This document shows, in pieces, positions 48,871 to 57,201 of a DNA stretch of 64,000 nucleotides. A program made the translations under genes and the position numbers. The stretch comes from CmP2 sp052084925 (GTDB lineage: Bacteria > Actinomycetota > Actinomycetes > Actinomycetales > Micrococcaceae), in the NCBI GenBank assembly GCA_052084925.1, contig JBQDEV010000001.1:1-64000 (forward strand), read 5' to 3'. A model generated the notes under the pieces. The model was given only the letters and a program-made list of their open reading frames with translations. It was not told the origin of the DNA and ran no database searches. The number at the start of each line of letters is the position of its first letter. The stretch's first letter is position 1.

Positions 48871-49824
48871 ATGGATCGCCCCGACCCGTCCCCCTCATCC
48901 CATGACCCGCTGGGAGTTCTCGTCGGCTTCGACGGATCCCGACATGCCACCGCCGCCCTGCATTGGGGTGCGGCCGCCGCTCAGCGGCGAGGCACCACCC
49001 TCAGCGTCGTCTCCGCTTTCACCGCGCCGATGCTGATCACCGGCCACGTGGACGCCGCTGGCGGCAGCGTCGGAGTCGACGCCGCCCGTCGCGCCACGGA
49101 GCAGGTGCTGCAGCTGGCCCGCGACACGCTCGACGATGCCGGCTTCACCTCCGAGAGCCTGCCCACGCGCTTCTTCACCGTGAACGAAGATGCTGCGGGC
49201 GCGCTGGCTCGGCTGTCACAGAACGCCGACCTCATCGTGATCGGCCGCCGCGGTCACGGCCGATTCTGGTCCCGTGTTCTGGGCTCCGTCTCAGCAGCCC
49301 TGCCGGCGCACTCGCAGTGCCCGAGCGTGATTGTTGCCGCTGGTGATGACGAGACAGTCGACATCACCCGCGTTGCCGAAGACTCGCGCCCGGTCACGGT
49401 CGGCGTCGATACCTCGCCCACCTCGCGCAAGGCAGCCCTGGCTGCTGCCGATGAAGCCATCGCCGCATCGGTTCCGCTGCGCGTCGTCCTGGTGTTGCCA
49501 TCATTCACCGGACCGCCCTCCACCTACACGGACGCGGCAGCGCAGTTGGAAACCCAGTCCAAGGACGCCGCTCAGCGTGGGCTGGACGCCGAATTGAACT
49601 GGATCCGAGAGCAGCGACCGGACGTGGAGCTGCAGGGCACCATCATGCGAGGAATCCCCGCGGAGGCGATGATCGAGGCCTCCGGCTCATCGCAGCTCAC
49701 CGTACTCGGCTCCCGTGGCCGCGGTGGCTTCGCCTCGCTGCTGCTGGGTTCGGTATCGCGGACAACGCTGTCGAATGCCCAGGGCAACGTGATGGTGGTT
49801 CCGAAGGACAAGAAGAAGAAGTAG
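48871..49824 (+). CDS. Tandem universal stress protein
   Basis: The 317-aa protein has two Usp domains (about residues 15-150 and 163-312). Each has an ATP-binding-type signature: IGRRGHGRFWSRVLGSVSAALPAHSQCPSVIV and LGSRGRGGFASLLLGSVSRTTLSNAQGNVMVV. It ends in a lysine run (KDKKKK). Tandem Usp proteins in actinobacteria respond to hypoxia or starvation. ATG 48871 follows AAAGGAG; a TTG two codons earlier is in frame. A single-domain Usp is at 6.2 kb. Confidence 0.93.
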   Translation: MDRPDPSPSSHDPLGVLVGFDGSRHATAALHWGAAAAQRRGTTLSVVSAFTAPMLITGHVDAAGGSVGVDAARRATEQVLQLARDTLDDAGFTSESLPTRFFTVNEDAAGALARLSQNADLIVIGRRGHGRFWSRVLGSVSAALPAHSQCPSVIVAAGDDETVDITRVAEDSRPVTVGVDTSPTSRKAALAAADEAIAASVPLRVVLVLPSFTGPPSTYTDAAAQLETQSKDAAQRGLDAELNWIREQRPDVELQGTIMRGIPAEAMIEASGSSQLTVLGSRGRGGFASLLLGSVSRTTLSNAQGNVMVVPKDKKKK

Positions 49825-49848
49825 CGGTCACCGCTGCTACACGACATT

Positions 49849-49884
49849 GAGGGGTGTTCCCGAACGGACCGGGGAGCACCCCTC
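49849..49884. terminator. Terminator downstream of tandem Usp
   Basis: GAGGGGTG and CACCCCTC pair, with an inner TCCC/GGGGA extension and one mismatch. It lies 24 bp after the Usp stop and 2 bp before the convergent small gene's stop. Confidence 0.75.
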
Positions 49885-49886
49885 CG

Positions 49887-50108
49887 TCATGCCTGCTCGT
49901 GCCGGTTCCGGCTTTCACCCTTCGTTCGGCGGATTCTCCGCACTTCGAGGACCACTAAGAGCACACCGGTTCCCGCGCCGACCGCCGCGAGTAGTGCGCT
50001 CAGAAGAGAATCCGCCCAGGTGAGGATGAAGGTCACTGTCAAGATGATCACCAGACCTGCTCCCACGCCGAGGAGCAGATAGTTCGGGGGCTGACGTGTG
50101 ATTGTCAT
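49887..50108 (-). CDS. Small two-helix membrane protein, unknown function
   Basis: The 73-aa protein has two transmembrane helices (residues 9-30 and 36-55) and a basic tail (EVRRIRRTKGESRNRHEQA). ATG 50108 has AAGGA at 8-base spacing, supporting it as a real gene. No family recognised. It lies 93 bp upstream of nothing on its strand except the DMT gene that ends at 50202, with which it may share a transcript. Confidence 0.65.
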   Translation of the reverse strand: MTITRQPPNYLLLGVGAGLVIILTVTFILTWADSLLSALLAAVGAGTGVLLVVLEVRRIRRTKGESRNRHEQA

Positions 50109-50201
50109 GTCCGAGATCCTTATTCTCTTCCCTGTCTTCTTCTCAGGTGGCGATACCTCAGGTTGCCATGGCCTGGATGGGAACGGAAGGGGAAGGGCTC
50201 G

Positions 50202-51152
50202 TCAGGCCAGCCGGACCAGCCCGACGCCTACGGCCATTACTACCAACGCCAACAGCTGTGCCGGCACGACCGGCTTGCGCTGAACCTGCACGAGACCGAA
50301 GTGGTCCACCAGCAGACTGCAGGCCATCATGCCCAGCAGTACCGCCATAATGGTCGCCCCGGCACCGATCTGTGGCACCAGGTAGGCGTTGCCGGCCACA
50401 TACAGTGCGCCCAGGGACCCACCGATCCACATCCACCAGGGGTTGCGCCCCGTCGCCGGTCGCAGGAGCTGTAGCCGAGGGCGGACGGCCAGCAGAATCA
50501 ACAGCAGAACCGCCACACCGGTAGCAAAGGAGGCGACCGAGGCGGTCAGCGACGATCCGAGGTGCACACCCAGATGCCCGTTGATGGCCGCTTGAGTGGC
50601 GAACATGCCCCCGGCGATCACGCCAGCGCCCCGCCACAGCCACAGTCCCCGTTCGGTGTCCGTGCCTGGCTGCACTGCTGTCGCTGCTCGCAGGCGCCGG
50701 GCCATACGCTGGCCCGCCAGCACGACGGCGAGGACCCCGACCAGCATCAACAGAGCGCCGGCGGCGCGCGTCAGACTCAGAGGGGCCCCGTCCACCCCGA
50801 ACCAGGCGAACTGGTCGATCAGCATCCCCATCAGAATCTGCCCGGCCAACGGAATGATTGCTGTTTGGACCGCCCCGATCTTCGGGACCAGCAGCACCGA
50901 CGTCGTCATGGCGACCACGCCGAGCGGGCCGCCCAGCCACGCCCACCAGGGAGAGGACGACATCTCCTCAACGCCGAAACTCAGACCACCCTCCACGGAG
51001 AGGGTCAGGACGATCAGGAAGCTCAGCCCCACGGTGAAGGAGACCAGGGACATCACCCAGGGACTCACGACTGCCGCCCGCAACCGCGCGTTGATCCCAC
51101 CTTGAATCGGTAGCAGGAGCCCTGTCAGGACCCCCAGCACCAGCATGCCCAC
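50202..51152 (-). CDS. DMT-superfamily transporter, YdcZ/DUF606 type, two-repeat
   Basis: The 316-aa membrane protein is an internal duplication of about ten transmembrane helices. Repeat 1 begins VLGVLTGLLLPIQGGINARLRAAVVSPWVMSLVSFTVGLSFLIVL, and repeat 2 begins GVIAGGMFATQAAINGHLGVHLGSSLTASVASFATGVAVLLL. Both contain the YdcZ Q-x-x-I-N-x-x-L motif. Most YdcZ proteins are single-repeat (about 150 aa), so this is a fused form. Substrate unknown. The GTG start at 51152 has AGGAA close by; the ATG at 51146 is the alternative. Confidence 0.86.
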   Translation of the reverse strand: MGMLVLGVLTGLLLPIQGGINARLRAAVVSPWVMSLVSFTVGLSFLIVLTLSVEGGLSFGVEEMSSSPWWAWLGGPLGVVAMTTSVLLVPKIGAVQTAIIPLAGQILMGMLIDQFAWFGVDGAPLSLTRAAGALLMLVGVLAVVLAGQRMARRLRAATAVQPGTDTERGLWLWRGAGVIAGGMFATQAAINGHLGVHLGSSLTASVASFATGVAVLLLILLAVRPRLQLLRPATGRNPWWMWIGGSLGALYVAGNAYLVPQIGAGATIMAVLLGMMACSLLVDHFGLVQVQRKPVVPAQLLALVVMAVGVGLVRLA

Positions 51153-51272
51153 ACGCGTTCCTCTTCTTCTGTCGTTGTCATCCCCGGATCAGCTCAGCCG
51201 TGGTCGTCATCCCGAGTTGCCGTCATCAGCGCAATGGGAGCGATGATTCATTCTCGCAGAGCACACCGTGAT

Positions 51273-52064
51273 CTATTGGGCCGTCGTCTCGGCCAGTCCC
51301 GCTGCGCAGCGCTCTCGCGCTGAGAGCACCTGTGCCACCAAGCCGACCTCGACCGCATCTCGAAAACGTGATTGCGGCACGGAAGCGCTGATCGCCGCCA
51401 CCGCACGGCCGGCACTGTTGTGCACGGCGACCCCGACCGCGCTGATCCCCTCTTCCGTGCCCTCGAAGTTTGCGGCGAAGCCGCGGGCACGCACCAGGGC
51501 GAGTTCCCGCATCAAACGCGCGTGTCCCTCCGCATCGAATCGCCTCGACGCGGTCTCGGCCGCGCGCCGGAATCGCAGCTCCAGGTCCTGTGGGTCGAGC
51601 TCGGCCAAGAGCGCTTTGCCCCCGGACGCCTGGGCAGCGGGCAGCGAGACACCCTGTCGGCCACCGACCCGCAACGGACGCTCGCTTTCCACGGAGGCCA
51701 GGAATCGCACGTCGATCCCCGAGAGCACCATGAGATTCGCGGTCTCACCGCTGGATTCTGCCAAGTACCTCAAGTGCGGCCACAGCACGTCGCGCAGCTC
51801 CGAGGTGCCGGCAACATGGACCGGGGGCAGCCCCAACGCCGGTCCGGGAACGTAGCGCCGTGAGGCATCCTGATCCGCGTAGCCCCGATACACCAGCATG
51901 GCCATCAGACGGTGAGCCGTGGAAACTGAGATCTCGAGTTCCCTGGCCGCCGTACTGAGCCTGATCGCACCGAAGTCGCGCAGCAGCTCCAGGAGACTGA
52001 GGGCATGATCCACCGATTCCACGGGGTAGCGAGGATGCGGCCTGAAAGGCTGTGATTTCTGCAC
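51273..52064 (-). CDS. IclR-family transcriptional regulator
   Basis: The 263-aa protein has the IclR winged HTH (VESVDHALSLLELLRDFGAIRLSTAARELEISVSTAHRLMAMLVYRGYADQDASRRYVPG, residues 15-75) and a C-terminal effector domain (SGETANLMVLSGIDVRFLASVESERPLRVGGRQGVSLPAAQASGGKALLAEL). It is divergent from an AAHS aromatic-acid transporter gene with 48 bp between starts, the classic arrangement for PcaR/PobR/PcaU-type regulators. GTG 52064 is the start. A TTCTGC-ACA-GCAGAA palindrome overlaps it. Confidence 0.9.
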   Translation of the reverse strand: MQKSQPFRPHPRYPVESVDHALSLLELLRDFGAIRLSTAARELEISVSTAHRLMAMLVYRGYADQDASRRYVPGPALGLPPVHVAGTSELRDVLWPHLRYLAESSGETANLMVLSGIDVRFLASVESERPLRVGGRQGVSLPAAQASGGKALLAELDPQDLELRFRRAAETASRRFDAEGHARLMRELALVRARGFAANFEGTEEGISAVGVAVHNSAGRAVAAISASVPQSRFRDAVEVGLVAQVLSARERCAAGLAETTAQ

Positions 52065-52071
52065 AGCAGAA
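52057..52071. promoter_or_regulatory. Palindrome over the iclR-family start codon
   Basis: TTCTGC-ACA-GCAGAA is a perfect inverted repeat covering the GTG start of the IclR gene, a suitable autoregulatory operator. Confidence 0.5.
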
Positions 52072-52088
52072 TACTTTCATAGATTGTT

Positions 52089-52104
52089 TATGACCGCTGT
52101 CACA
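52089..52104. promoter_or_regulatory. CRP/GlxR-like site before the AAHS transporter
   Basis: TATGACCGCTGTCACA fits TGTGA-N6-TCACA with one mismatch and ends 8 bases before the transporter ATG, so binding would block transcription if the start is leaderless. Confidence 0.4.
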
Positions 52105-52112
52105 CTCACTCT

Positions 52113-53444
52113 ATGTCCACTCTCCAGCCCGCCGCATTGTCGACAGCACCGAATCATACGAAGAATGCCCGCGCGCCGATCTCGCGCCGTCAAGCCTTCA
52201 TGGCGATTTTCGTGTGCTGGCTGCTGGTGGTCTTCGACGGATATGACCTCATCGTCTACGGAACCGTGCAATCTTCACTGCTCGCGGAGACGGACTGGGG
52301 TCTCAACGCCGCCTCGATGGGCACCGTCGGGTCGATGGCCTTCCTCGGGATGCTCATCGGCGCGCTGGTCGCAGGTCGCCTCGCAGATGCGCTCGGCCGA
52401 CGCCGAACCATCTTGGCCTGCGCCATCACGTTCTCCGTGTTGACCGTGGCGTGCGCCTTCGCCCCCAACGCCTGGGTCTTCGGCGCCCTGCGCCTGCTGG
52501 CTGGCATCGGGCTGGGAGGGCTGGTCCCGTCCGCCAATGCCATGGTGGCCGAGCTGGTTCCGCCACGGTGGCGCTCCTCGATCGCCACCCTGATGATGTC
52601 GGGCGTGCCGATTGGCGGCTCTCTGGCCGCGCTCATCGGGATCCCGCTCATTCCCGCCTTCGGCTGGCCCGCCATGTTCCTGGTCGCCGCCGTCGCCTTG
52701 GTGATCGTGGTCCCGTTGGGCTTCCGCTACCTGCCCGAGACGCTGGGATCGCGCGCTACCCCCGAGGCGGATGCGCCTGCGGCCGAGTCGACTCCGGATG
52801 CTCCAGTCTCGGACAAGCCCGCTCGGGTCGCCACCGGATTCAGCGCCCTGCTGGGCGCCCCCTACCGTGGCATCTCCATCCTGTTCGCACTGATCACCAT
52901 GTTCACGCTCTTCGCCTGGTACGGCTTGGGCACCTGGCTGCCGAACCTGATGGAACGCTCCGGATATGATCTCGGGTCCGCCCTGACCTTCGCACTCTCG
53001 CTCAACCTGGGTGCGGTCGCGGGGTCGATCATCACCGCCTGGGCAGGCGACCGATTCGGACCCACGGTGGCCGGAGCGGGAGCCGCCGCCCTGGCCGGAT
53101 TCGCCCTCCTCACGCTACTGTTAATGCCGCCGGTCTGGCTCGTCTACGTGGCCTTGGTCTTCGCCGGTGTGGGTACACATGGCACCCAGTGCCTGGTGAT
53201 CGCCGCGGTCGCCAACCACTACCCGGAACACCTGCGCGCCACGGCACTCGGCTGGGCACTGGGCATCGGTCGCATCGGCGCCGTCGCCGCCCCGCAGCTC
53301 GCCGGGCTGCTGCTGGCCATGGGGCTGGGCACCGGGTCGAACTTCATCGCCTTCGCCGCAGGAGCGCTGCTGGCCTCGATCCTGCTGATCGCGGTCGTGG
53401 TCATCGGACGACGCCGCCAGACGGTCCACCCGTACGCGAGTTAG
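52113..53444 (+). CDS. MFS transporter, aromatic acid:H+ symporter (AAHS/PcaK) family
   Basis: The 443-aa protein has the AAHS helix-1 signature WLLVVFDGYDLIVYGTVQSSLL with its essential Asp, the loop 2-3 motif GRLADALGRRRTILA, and RLLAGIGLGGLVPSANAMVAELVPPRWRS in helix 4/5. These carriers import benzoate, 4-hydroxybenzoate, protocatechuate or similar acids. The divergent IclR regulator supports this. No ring-cleavage genes lie within the window, so catabolism must be encoded elsewhere or by the locus at 16-31 kb. Confidence 0.91.
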   Translation: MSTLQPAALSTAPNHTKNARAPISRRQAFMAIFVCWLLVVFDGYDLIVYGTVQSSLLAETDWGLNAASMGTVGSMAFLGMLIGALVAGRLADALGRRRTILACAITFSVLTVACAFAPNAWVFGALRLLAGIGLGGLVPSANAMVAELVPPRWRSSIATLMMSGVPIGGSLAALIGIPLIPAFGWPAMFLVAAVALVIVVPLGFRYLPETLGSRATPEADAPAAESTPDAPVSDKPARVATGFSALLGAPYRGISILFALITMFTLFAWYGLGTWLPNLMERSGYDLGSALTFALSLNLGAVAGSIITAWAGDRFGPTVAGAGAAALAGFALLTLLLMPPVWLVYVALVFAGVGTHGTQCLVIAAVANHYPEHLRATALGWALGIGRIGAVAAPQLAGLLLAMGLGTGSNFIAFAAGALLASILLIAVVVIGRRRQTVHPYAS

Positions 53445-53447
53445 AGG

Positions 53448-54011
53448 TCACAGGGCCGAGACGGTCGGCTGCTCCTCGTCCGGGATCATCTCGAGGATGC
53501 GCTGAGAGAGCACGGCGCGCTGCTTCCGGCTCAGCCGGGGCTCGTGAACGTGGTCATGCACCCAGAGCCCGTCCGCCAGGAGCTGGACGAGGTAAGCCTG
53601 CAGGCGGATGTCGTCGTCGCCGATCTCGGCCGCTGGCGGAGACCAGCGCTGATCGACCGCCAGCCAGTAGTCGTTGAACTCGGCATGCTGATGCGCGTCG
53701 AGCTCGAGCAGCAACTCGGCTTTGGTGGCTTCCCGCGACAGCGAGATCACCATGGCCCGCAGCCGCTGGGACTCCGTCACCTCGTGCGCGGGGCCGCCCG
53801 CGGCAGCCTCGAGTTCCGCCTCCCAAGCGGCGGCCATGTGCTCGTGCAGCCCCCGCATGATCGCCTCGCGGGAAGGGAAGTGGTAGATGATCCCGGACTT
53901 CGACATCCCCGAGGCCTCGGCAAGAGACTCATAGGAAATCGCCTCCAGCCCCTCGGCCTCGATCAGCTCAATGGCGCAGTGCAGGATGCTCTCGCGTTTG
54001 CTCGTCCTCAA
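53448..54011 (-). CDS. TetR-family regulator of the DHA2 exporter
   Basis: The 187-aa protein has the TetR HTH (KRESILHCAIELIEAEGLEAISYESLAEASGMSKSGIIYHFPSREAIMRGLHEH, residues 5-58) and a ligand-binding C-terminus. Its start is a TTG at 54011 with a strong AAAGGAG nine bases upstream, which lies inside the exporter gene, so the genes overlap by 44 bp. It most likely represses from the 38-bp palindrome at the exporter start. It converges with the AAHS gene (3 bp between stops). Confidence 0.9.
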   Translation of the reverse strand: MRTSKRESILHCAIELIEAEGLEAISYESLAEASGMSKSGIIYHFPSREAIMRGLHEHMAAAWEAELEAAAGGPAHEVTESQRLRAMVISLSREATKAELLLELDAHQHAEFNDYWLAVDQRWSPPAAEIGDDDIRLQAYLVQLLADGLWVHDHVHEPRLSRKQRAVLSQRILEMIPDEEQPTVSAL

Positions 54012-55491
54012 CGGCGACGACTCCTTTCGGGTTGCCTCGGAAACAGTATGCCGTGATTGCCGCGGCGATCACAGCCACGACGGCCACGATCACCAGCACG
54101 GTGAGGTAGGCCGTGTCGTAGGCTGCCACCGCAGCCGCACCGTGCACGGCGTGGTCCACCCCGTGGTCAACGTCGTGCGCCACTGCTTCGGGAGCGTTGA
54201 GCGCGTAGACCAGCGGCATCAGGCTGCCCAGCACCGCCACCGAGAGCAGCGTGCCGAACTCGTAGGAGACTTCCTCCACGGAAGCGGCCATACCGGCCTT
54301 GCTGCGCGGAGCCGAGCCCATGATGGCGGTCGAGGCCACCGAGGCGGCCAGCCCGCCGCCCATGCCGACGAACATCAGCGACACTACGAACATCCACAGC
54401 GGAGCGGACGCGACGAACGTGACGATCGCCCCGGTCAGCCCCAGCGCCATGAGGGTGAACCCGCCGGAGATCAGAGGCAGGAACCCAAGACGGTGCAGGT
54501 TGGCTCCGCCCAACACCGCCATCGGAATGGCGGGCACCGCGACGGCGGCAACCAGCAGCCCGGCTTCCAAGGCGGAGAAACCGGCGGCGGTCTGGAAGCG
54601 CTGCGTGGTCATCAGCTCCGTGCCGGACATGATGACCATCATCAGCCCCGCGGCCAGCACGCCGCCGGTGAAGAGCCGGTTCTTGAAGATGGAGAACTCC
54701 AGCAACGGCTCAATCAAGCGACGCTGACGCGCCACGAACAGTACCGTTCCGGCCACACCGACCCCGAGCGCGGCGGAGAGCACGATGCCGGAGCGATCCG
54801 GGTTGGCCAGTTCCTTGATGCTCAGCACCAGTCCCACCATGGCGAGCATGGCCCAGACGGAGGACACCGCGTCCCAGTGCTTGGCCGGATTGGCCACGTT
54901 GGGCGGGGCGATGAACGCGATGGCGATCAGAATGAGCACCACAACGGGCACATTGATCAGGAAGACCGAGCCCCACCAGAAGAACTCGAGCAGCAGACCG
55001 CCCAGCACCGGCCCCATGGCGGCACCCACGACGGCAACGGAACCCCAGATGCCGATGGCCGTGTTGCGCTCCCGCTCCTCGGTGAAGGTGATGCGAATCA
55101 GGGCCAGGGTCGCCGGCATCATGGTCGCCGCGCCCACGCCCAGCAACGCGCGGGCGGCAACCAGGAACCAGGCGCTCGGCGAGAAGGCGGCGGCCAGTGA
55201 GCCAATACCGAACAGCACCACTCCCAGGGTGAACATCCGGCGGTGACCGATCTTGTCGCCCAGGGTGCCAGTGCCGAGCAGCAGCCCGGAGAGCACCAGG
55301 GGGTAGGCGTTGATGATCCACAGCGCCTGCATGGGCGTGGTGCCCAGCTGGTCACGCAGCTCGGGCAGGGCCGTGTAGAGGATCGAGTTATCGGCGCCGA
55401 TCAGGAACAGACCGGCACTGATGACCACCAGGAAGGTCCAGCGCTGCGCCTTGGTGGTGGGCGCAACCGTCAGCGGAGTTGTTGTCTGCAT
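53968..55491 (-). CDS. DHA2-family (14-TMS) multidrug MFS exporter
   Basis: The 507-aa protein has fourteen predicted transmembrane helices, motif A LGTGTLGDKIGHRRMFTLG, motif D1-like NSILYTALPELRDQLG, and motif C-like GSVAVVGAAMGPVLGGLLLEFFWWGSVFLINVPV, typical of QacA/EmrB-type antiporters for cationic or hydrophobic drugs. The TACAGT hexamer lies six bases before ATG 55491, within a palindromic operator, so the mRNA is likely leaderless and tightly repressible. Confidence 0.92.
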   Translation of the reverse strand: MQTTTPLTVAPTTKAQRWTFLVVISAGLFLIGADNSILYTALPELRDQLGTTPMQALWIINAYPLVLSGLLLGTGTLGDKIGHRRMFTLGVVLFGIGSLAAAFSPSAWFLVAARALLGVGAATMMPATLALIRITFTEERERNTAIGIWGSVAVVGAAMGPVLGGLLLEFFWWGSVFLINVPVVVLILIAIAFIAPPNVANPAKHWDAVSSVWAMLAMVGLVLSIKELANPDRSGIVLSAALGVGVAGTVLFVARQRRLIEPLLEFSIFKNRLFTGGVLAAGLMMVIMSGTELMTTQRFQTAAGFSALEAGLLVAAVAVPAIPMAVLGGANLHRLGFLPLISGGFTLMALGLTGAIVTFVASAPLWMFVVSLMFVGMGGGLAASVASTAIMGSAPRSKAGMAASVEEVSYEFGTLLSVAVLGSLMPLVYALNAPEAVAHDVDHGVDHAVHGAAAVAAYDTAYLTVLVIVAVVAVIAAAITAYCFRGNPKGVVAVEDEQTREHPALRH

Positions 55492-55528
55492 GCCATAACT
55501 GTACCAAACGTTCGGTACAGTTATGGCA
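55491..55528. promoter_or_regulatory. TetR operator, 38-bp near-perfect palindrome
   Basis: TGCCATAACTGTACC and GGTACAGTTATGGCA form 15-bp perfect arms around AAACGTTC, whose inner AACGTT is itself symmetric; only one base pair in 19 mismatches. It begins at the exporter start codon and contains its -10 TACAGT, so a bound repressor would exclude polymerase. TetR operators of the GTACC-N6-8-GGTAC kind are common. Confidence 0.85.
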
Positions 55529-55587
55529 TCGATTCAACCCTCTCGTGGGAGATTCTCGTCACCGCACGACGGCGACTGCCACCGGGA

Positions 55588-56400
55588 TTAGCTCGGCGCC
55601 GATTTGCCCCGCTTCCAGTACCCGCAGAAAGTGACGTTCGACTTGGGGACACCTACGGTGGAGACCAGATGACGACGCGCTCCGGTCGCCACCGCCGACT
55701 CCCCCACCGAGAACCCGTAGAGATCCGGGGTGAGCTCGAGATTCTGCAGCACCGGAAGCAGGGCGGTCCCCGGGAGCTCATCGTGACCGCGGATCACCCA
55801 GTGCACCGCGACACCCTCGGGCGCGCAGGAATCGTCCTGGCGGTCTCGCTCATCGAAGAGCTCGATCACGGCGTCGCCCGCCGCGTCTCGTGGCATGTCC
55901 CGCAGCACGCCGAGCGCCGCCGGGAGACCAGACTCATCGGCCACGATCATCGTGCGAGCGGCATCGACCGGCTTCCACCCGCAGCCCTGATCGATGAACG
56001 CGACCTCGGCGCCGGGCTCGGCCGACTCGGCCCACGGTCCCGCGACCCCCTCGGTGCCGTGCACCAGGAAGTCCACATCCATCTCTGCCGGCACCCCAGG
56101 CGTTGCGGCGCGAAAATCTCGCACGGTGTAGTTGCGGATCACTGGGCGGGTACCCTTCGGCAGCGTGAGGTACTTCAGGTATCCGCCCATGCCGAATTTC
56201 TGCGGCATCCGCTCGAAGTGGGAGTCCTCGCTGACTGGGATGGCCAGGCGGAACCACTGGTCGAACCCCTGAAAACGGAATCGGTCGAGCTGGCCGCCCG
56301 AGAAGGTCACGCGCGTCATATGCGGGGTCACGCGCTCGGTGCGCAGCACCTGGGTGACCACCAGCCCGGAGTTGGCGTGGGTGACGGTGATGTTGCTCAT
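55588..56400 (-). CDS. Siderophore-interacting protein (FAD-binding ferric reductase)
   Basis: The 270-aa protein belongs to the SIP family, which reduces ferric siderophores. The FAD motif is IRNYTVRDF (R-x-Y-T/S, near residue 90), followed by DFLVHGTEGVAGPWAESAEPG and the NAD(P)H region MIVADESGLPAALGVLRDMP. The C-terminal VTFCGYWKRGKS is the family's lysine/tryptophan motif. ATG 56400 has GGAAT upstream. No siderophore receptor or biosynthesis genes are adjacent. Confidence 0.93.
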   Translation of the reverse strand: MSNITVTHANSGLVVTQVLRTERVTPHMTRVTFSGGQLDRFRFQGFDQWFRLAIPVSEDSHFERMPQKFGMGGYLKYLTLPKGTRPVIRNYTVRDFRAATPGVPAEMDVDFLVHGTEGVAGPWAESAEPGAEVAFIDQGCGWKPVDAARTMIVADESGLPAALGVLRDMPRDAAGDAVIELFDERDRQDDSCAPEGVAVHWVIRGHDELPGTALLPVLQNLELTPDLYGFSVGESAVATGARRHLVSTVGVPKSNVTFCGYWKRGKSAPS

Positions 56401-56573
56401 GGGGATTCCTGCCTGTTCACACTGTTGGAACGGTGCGGCAATGACATGACGGGGCTCGCCGGAATCCCCTCAGCAGCGAGCATCGTCGTCGCCTATTGTG
56501 CTCGGATCCCCCATCTAGAACAAGACTCCAGAGAGAATCCGCGGAACTACCTCGGACACCGGTTTCCGCCATC

Positions 56574-56598
56574 GCGTTACTGGGCGTTACGCAGTAAC
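56574..56598. promoter_or_regulatory. Inverted repeat before the antitoxin gene
   Basis: GTTACTG (56576-56582) and CAGTAAC (56592-56598) form 7-bp arms flanking a second GTTAC, immediately upstream of ATG 56599. This is the expected position for an autoregulatory operator of a toxin-antitoxin operon. Confidence 0.6.
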
Positions 56599-57201
56599 AT
56601 GGTGTTCATGAACAGCACCGCGCATGACTACACCGCTCGATTGGCGGGCGCCCTGGAGCGACAGGGTAGCTCCATGACCGTGGAGTCGCTTCTGGAGGTC
56701 CTTCGCGAAGCCAGCGAGTCGACCTCGGAACCGCTCACCGCTGGCGAGCGTTCCTTCCTCCTGGAGTCCACCGACCTCACCGAGGAGAATCTGACACCGC
56801 AGGCACGCGCTGCATCGCGCACCCAGGTGGCGCATGATCGCGCACAGGCGGAGAGCACCGCCCATTTTGCAGCCCTCACGACAGCCGAAGTCGCCGGGTT
56901 GCTCGGCCGGAAAGAAGCGAGCATACGTCGCTCGAAGCTGACAGGAGACCTTCACGCCCTACCGACCAGCATCGGACGCGCCTCGAGGTTCCCGGCATGG
57001 CAGTTCGCAGGGTCCCGCGTGGTGCCCCATTTGCGGGAGACCATCCCGGCCTTTCCCCGTTACACGCACCCGCTGTCTATCGAACGCTTCATGACGACGG
57101 CGCATGAAGCGCTGGATGATCGGTCCCCCGCGCAGTGGCTTCTCGAGGGCGGCTCCGCGGCCGCGGTGACCTCCCTGATTGATGAACTGGGATACGAGTG
57201 A
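56599..57201 (+). CDS. Antitoxin of a RES-type toxin-antitoxin pair (MbcA/ParS/Xre-like)
   Basis: The 200-aa protein has a central excisionase/MerR-like HTH (LTTAEVAGLLGRKEASIRRSKLTGDLHALPTSIGRASRFPAWQF, near residues 95-135) and a C-terminal segment ERFMTTAHEALDDRSPAQWLLEGGSAAAVTSLIDELGYE that matches the toxin-binding end of MbcA/ParS/Xre antitoxins (P-x-x-W-L-x-x-G). The N-terminal 80 residues are extra. Starts at 56599 or 56608 are both possible. The stop overlaps the toxin GTG (GTGA), and an inverted repeat covers the promoter. A frame extension upstream to 55243 is antisense to the SIP gene and is rejected. Confidence 0.82.
   Translation: MVFMNSTAHDYTARLAGALERQGSSMTVESLLEVLREASESTSEPLTAGERSFLLESTDLTEENLTPQARAASRTQVAHDRAQAESTAHFAALTTAEVAGLLGRKEASIRRSKLTGDLHALPTSIGRASRFPAWQFAGSRVVPHLRETIPAFPRYTHPLSIERFMTTAHEALDDRSPAQWLLEGGSAAAVTSLIDELGYE

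Noticed and set aside
55243..56598. Long plus-strand frame ahead of the antitoxin gene
   Set aside because: It lies antisense to the SIP gene and DHA2 gene starts; its sequence is His/Arg/Gly-rich as expected for a shadow frame in high-GC DNA.
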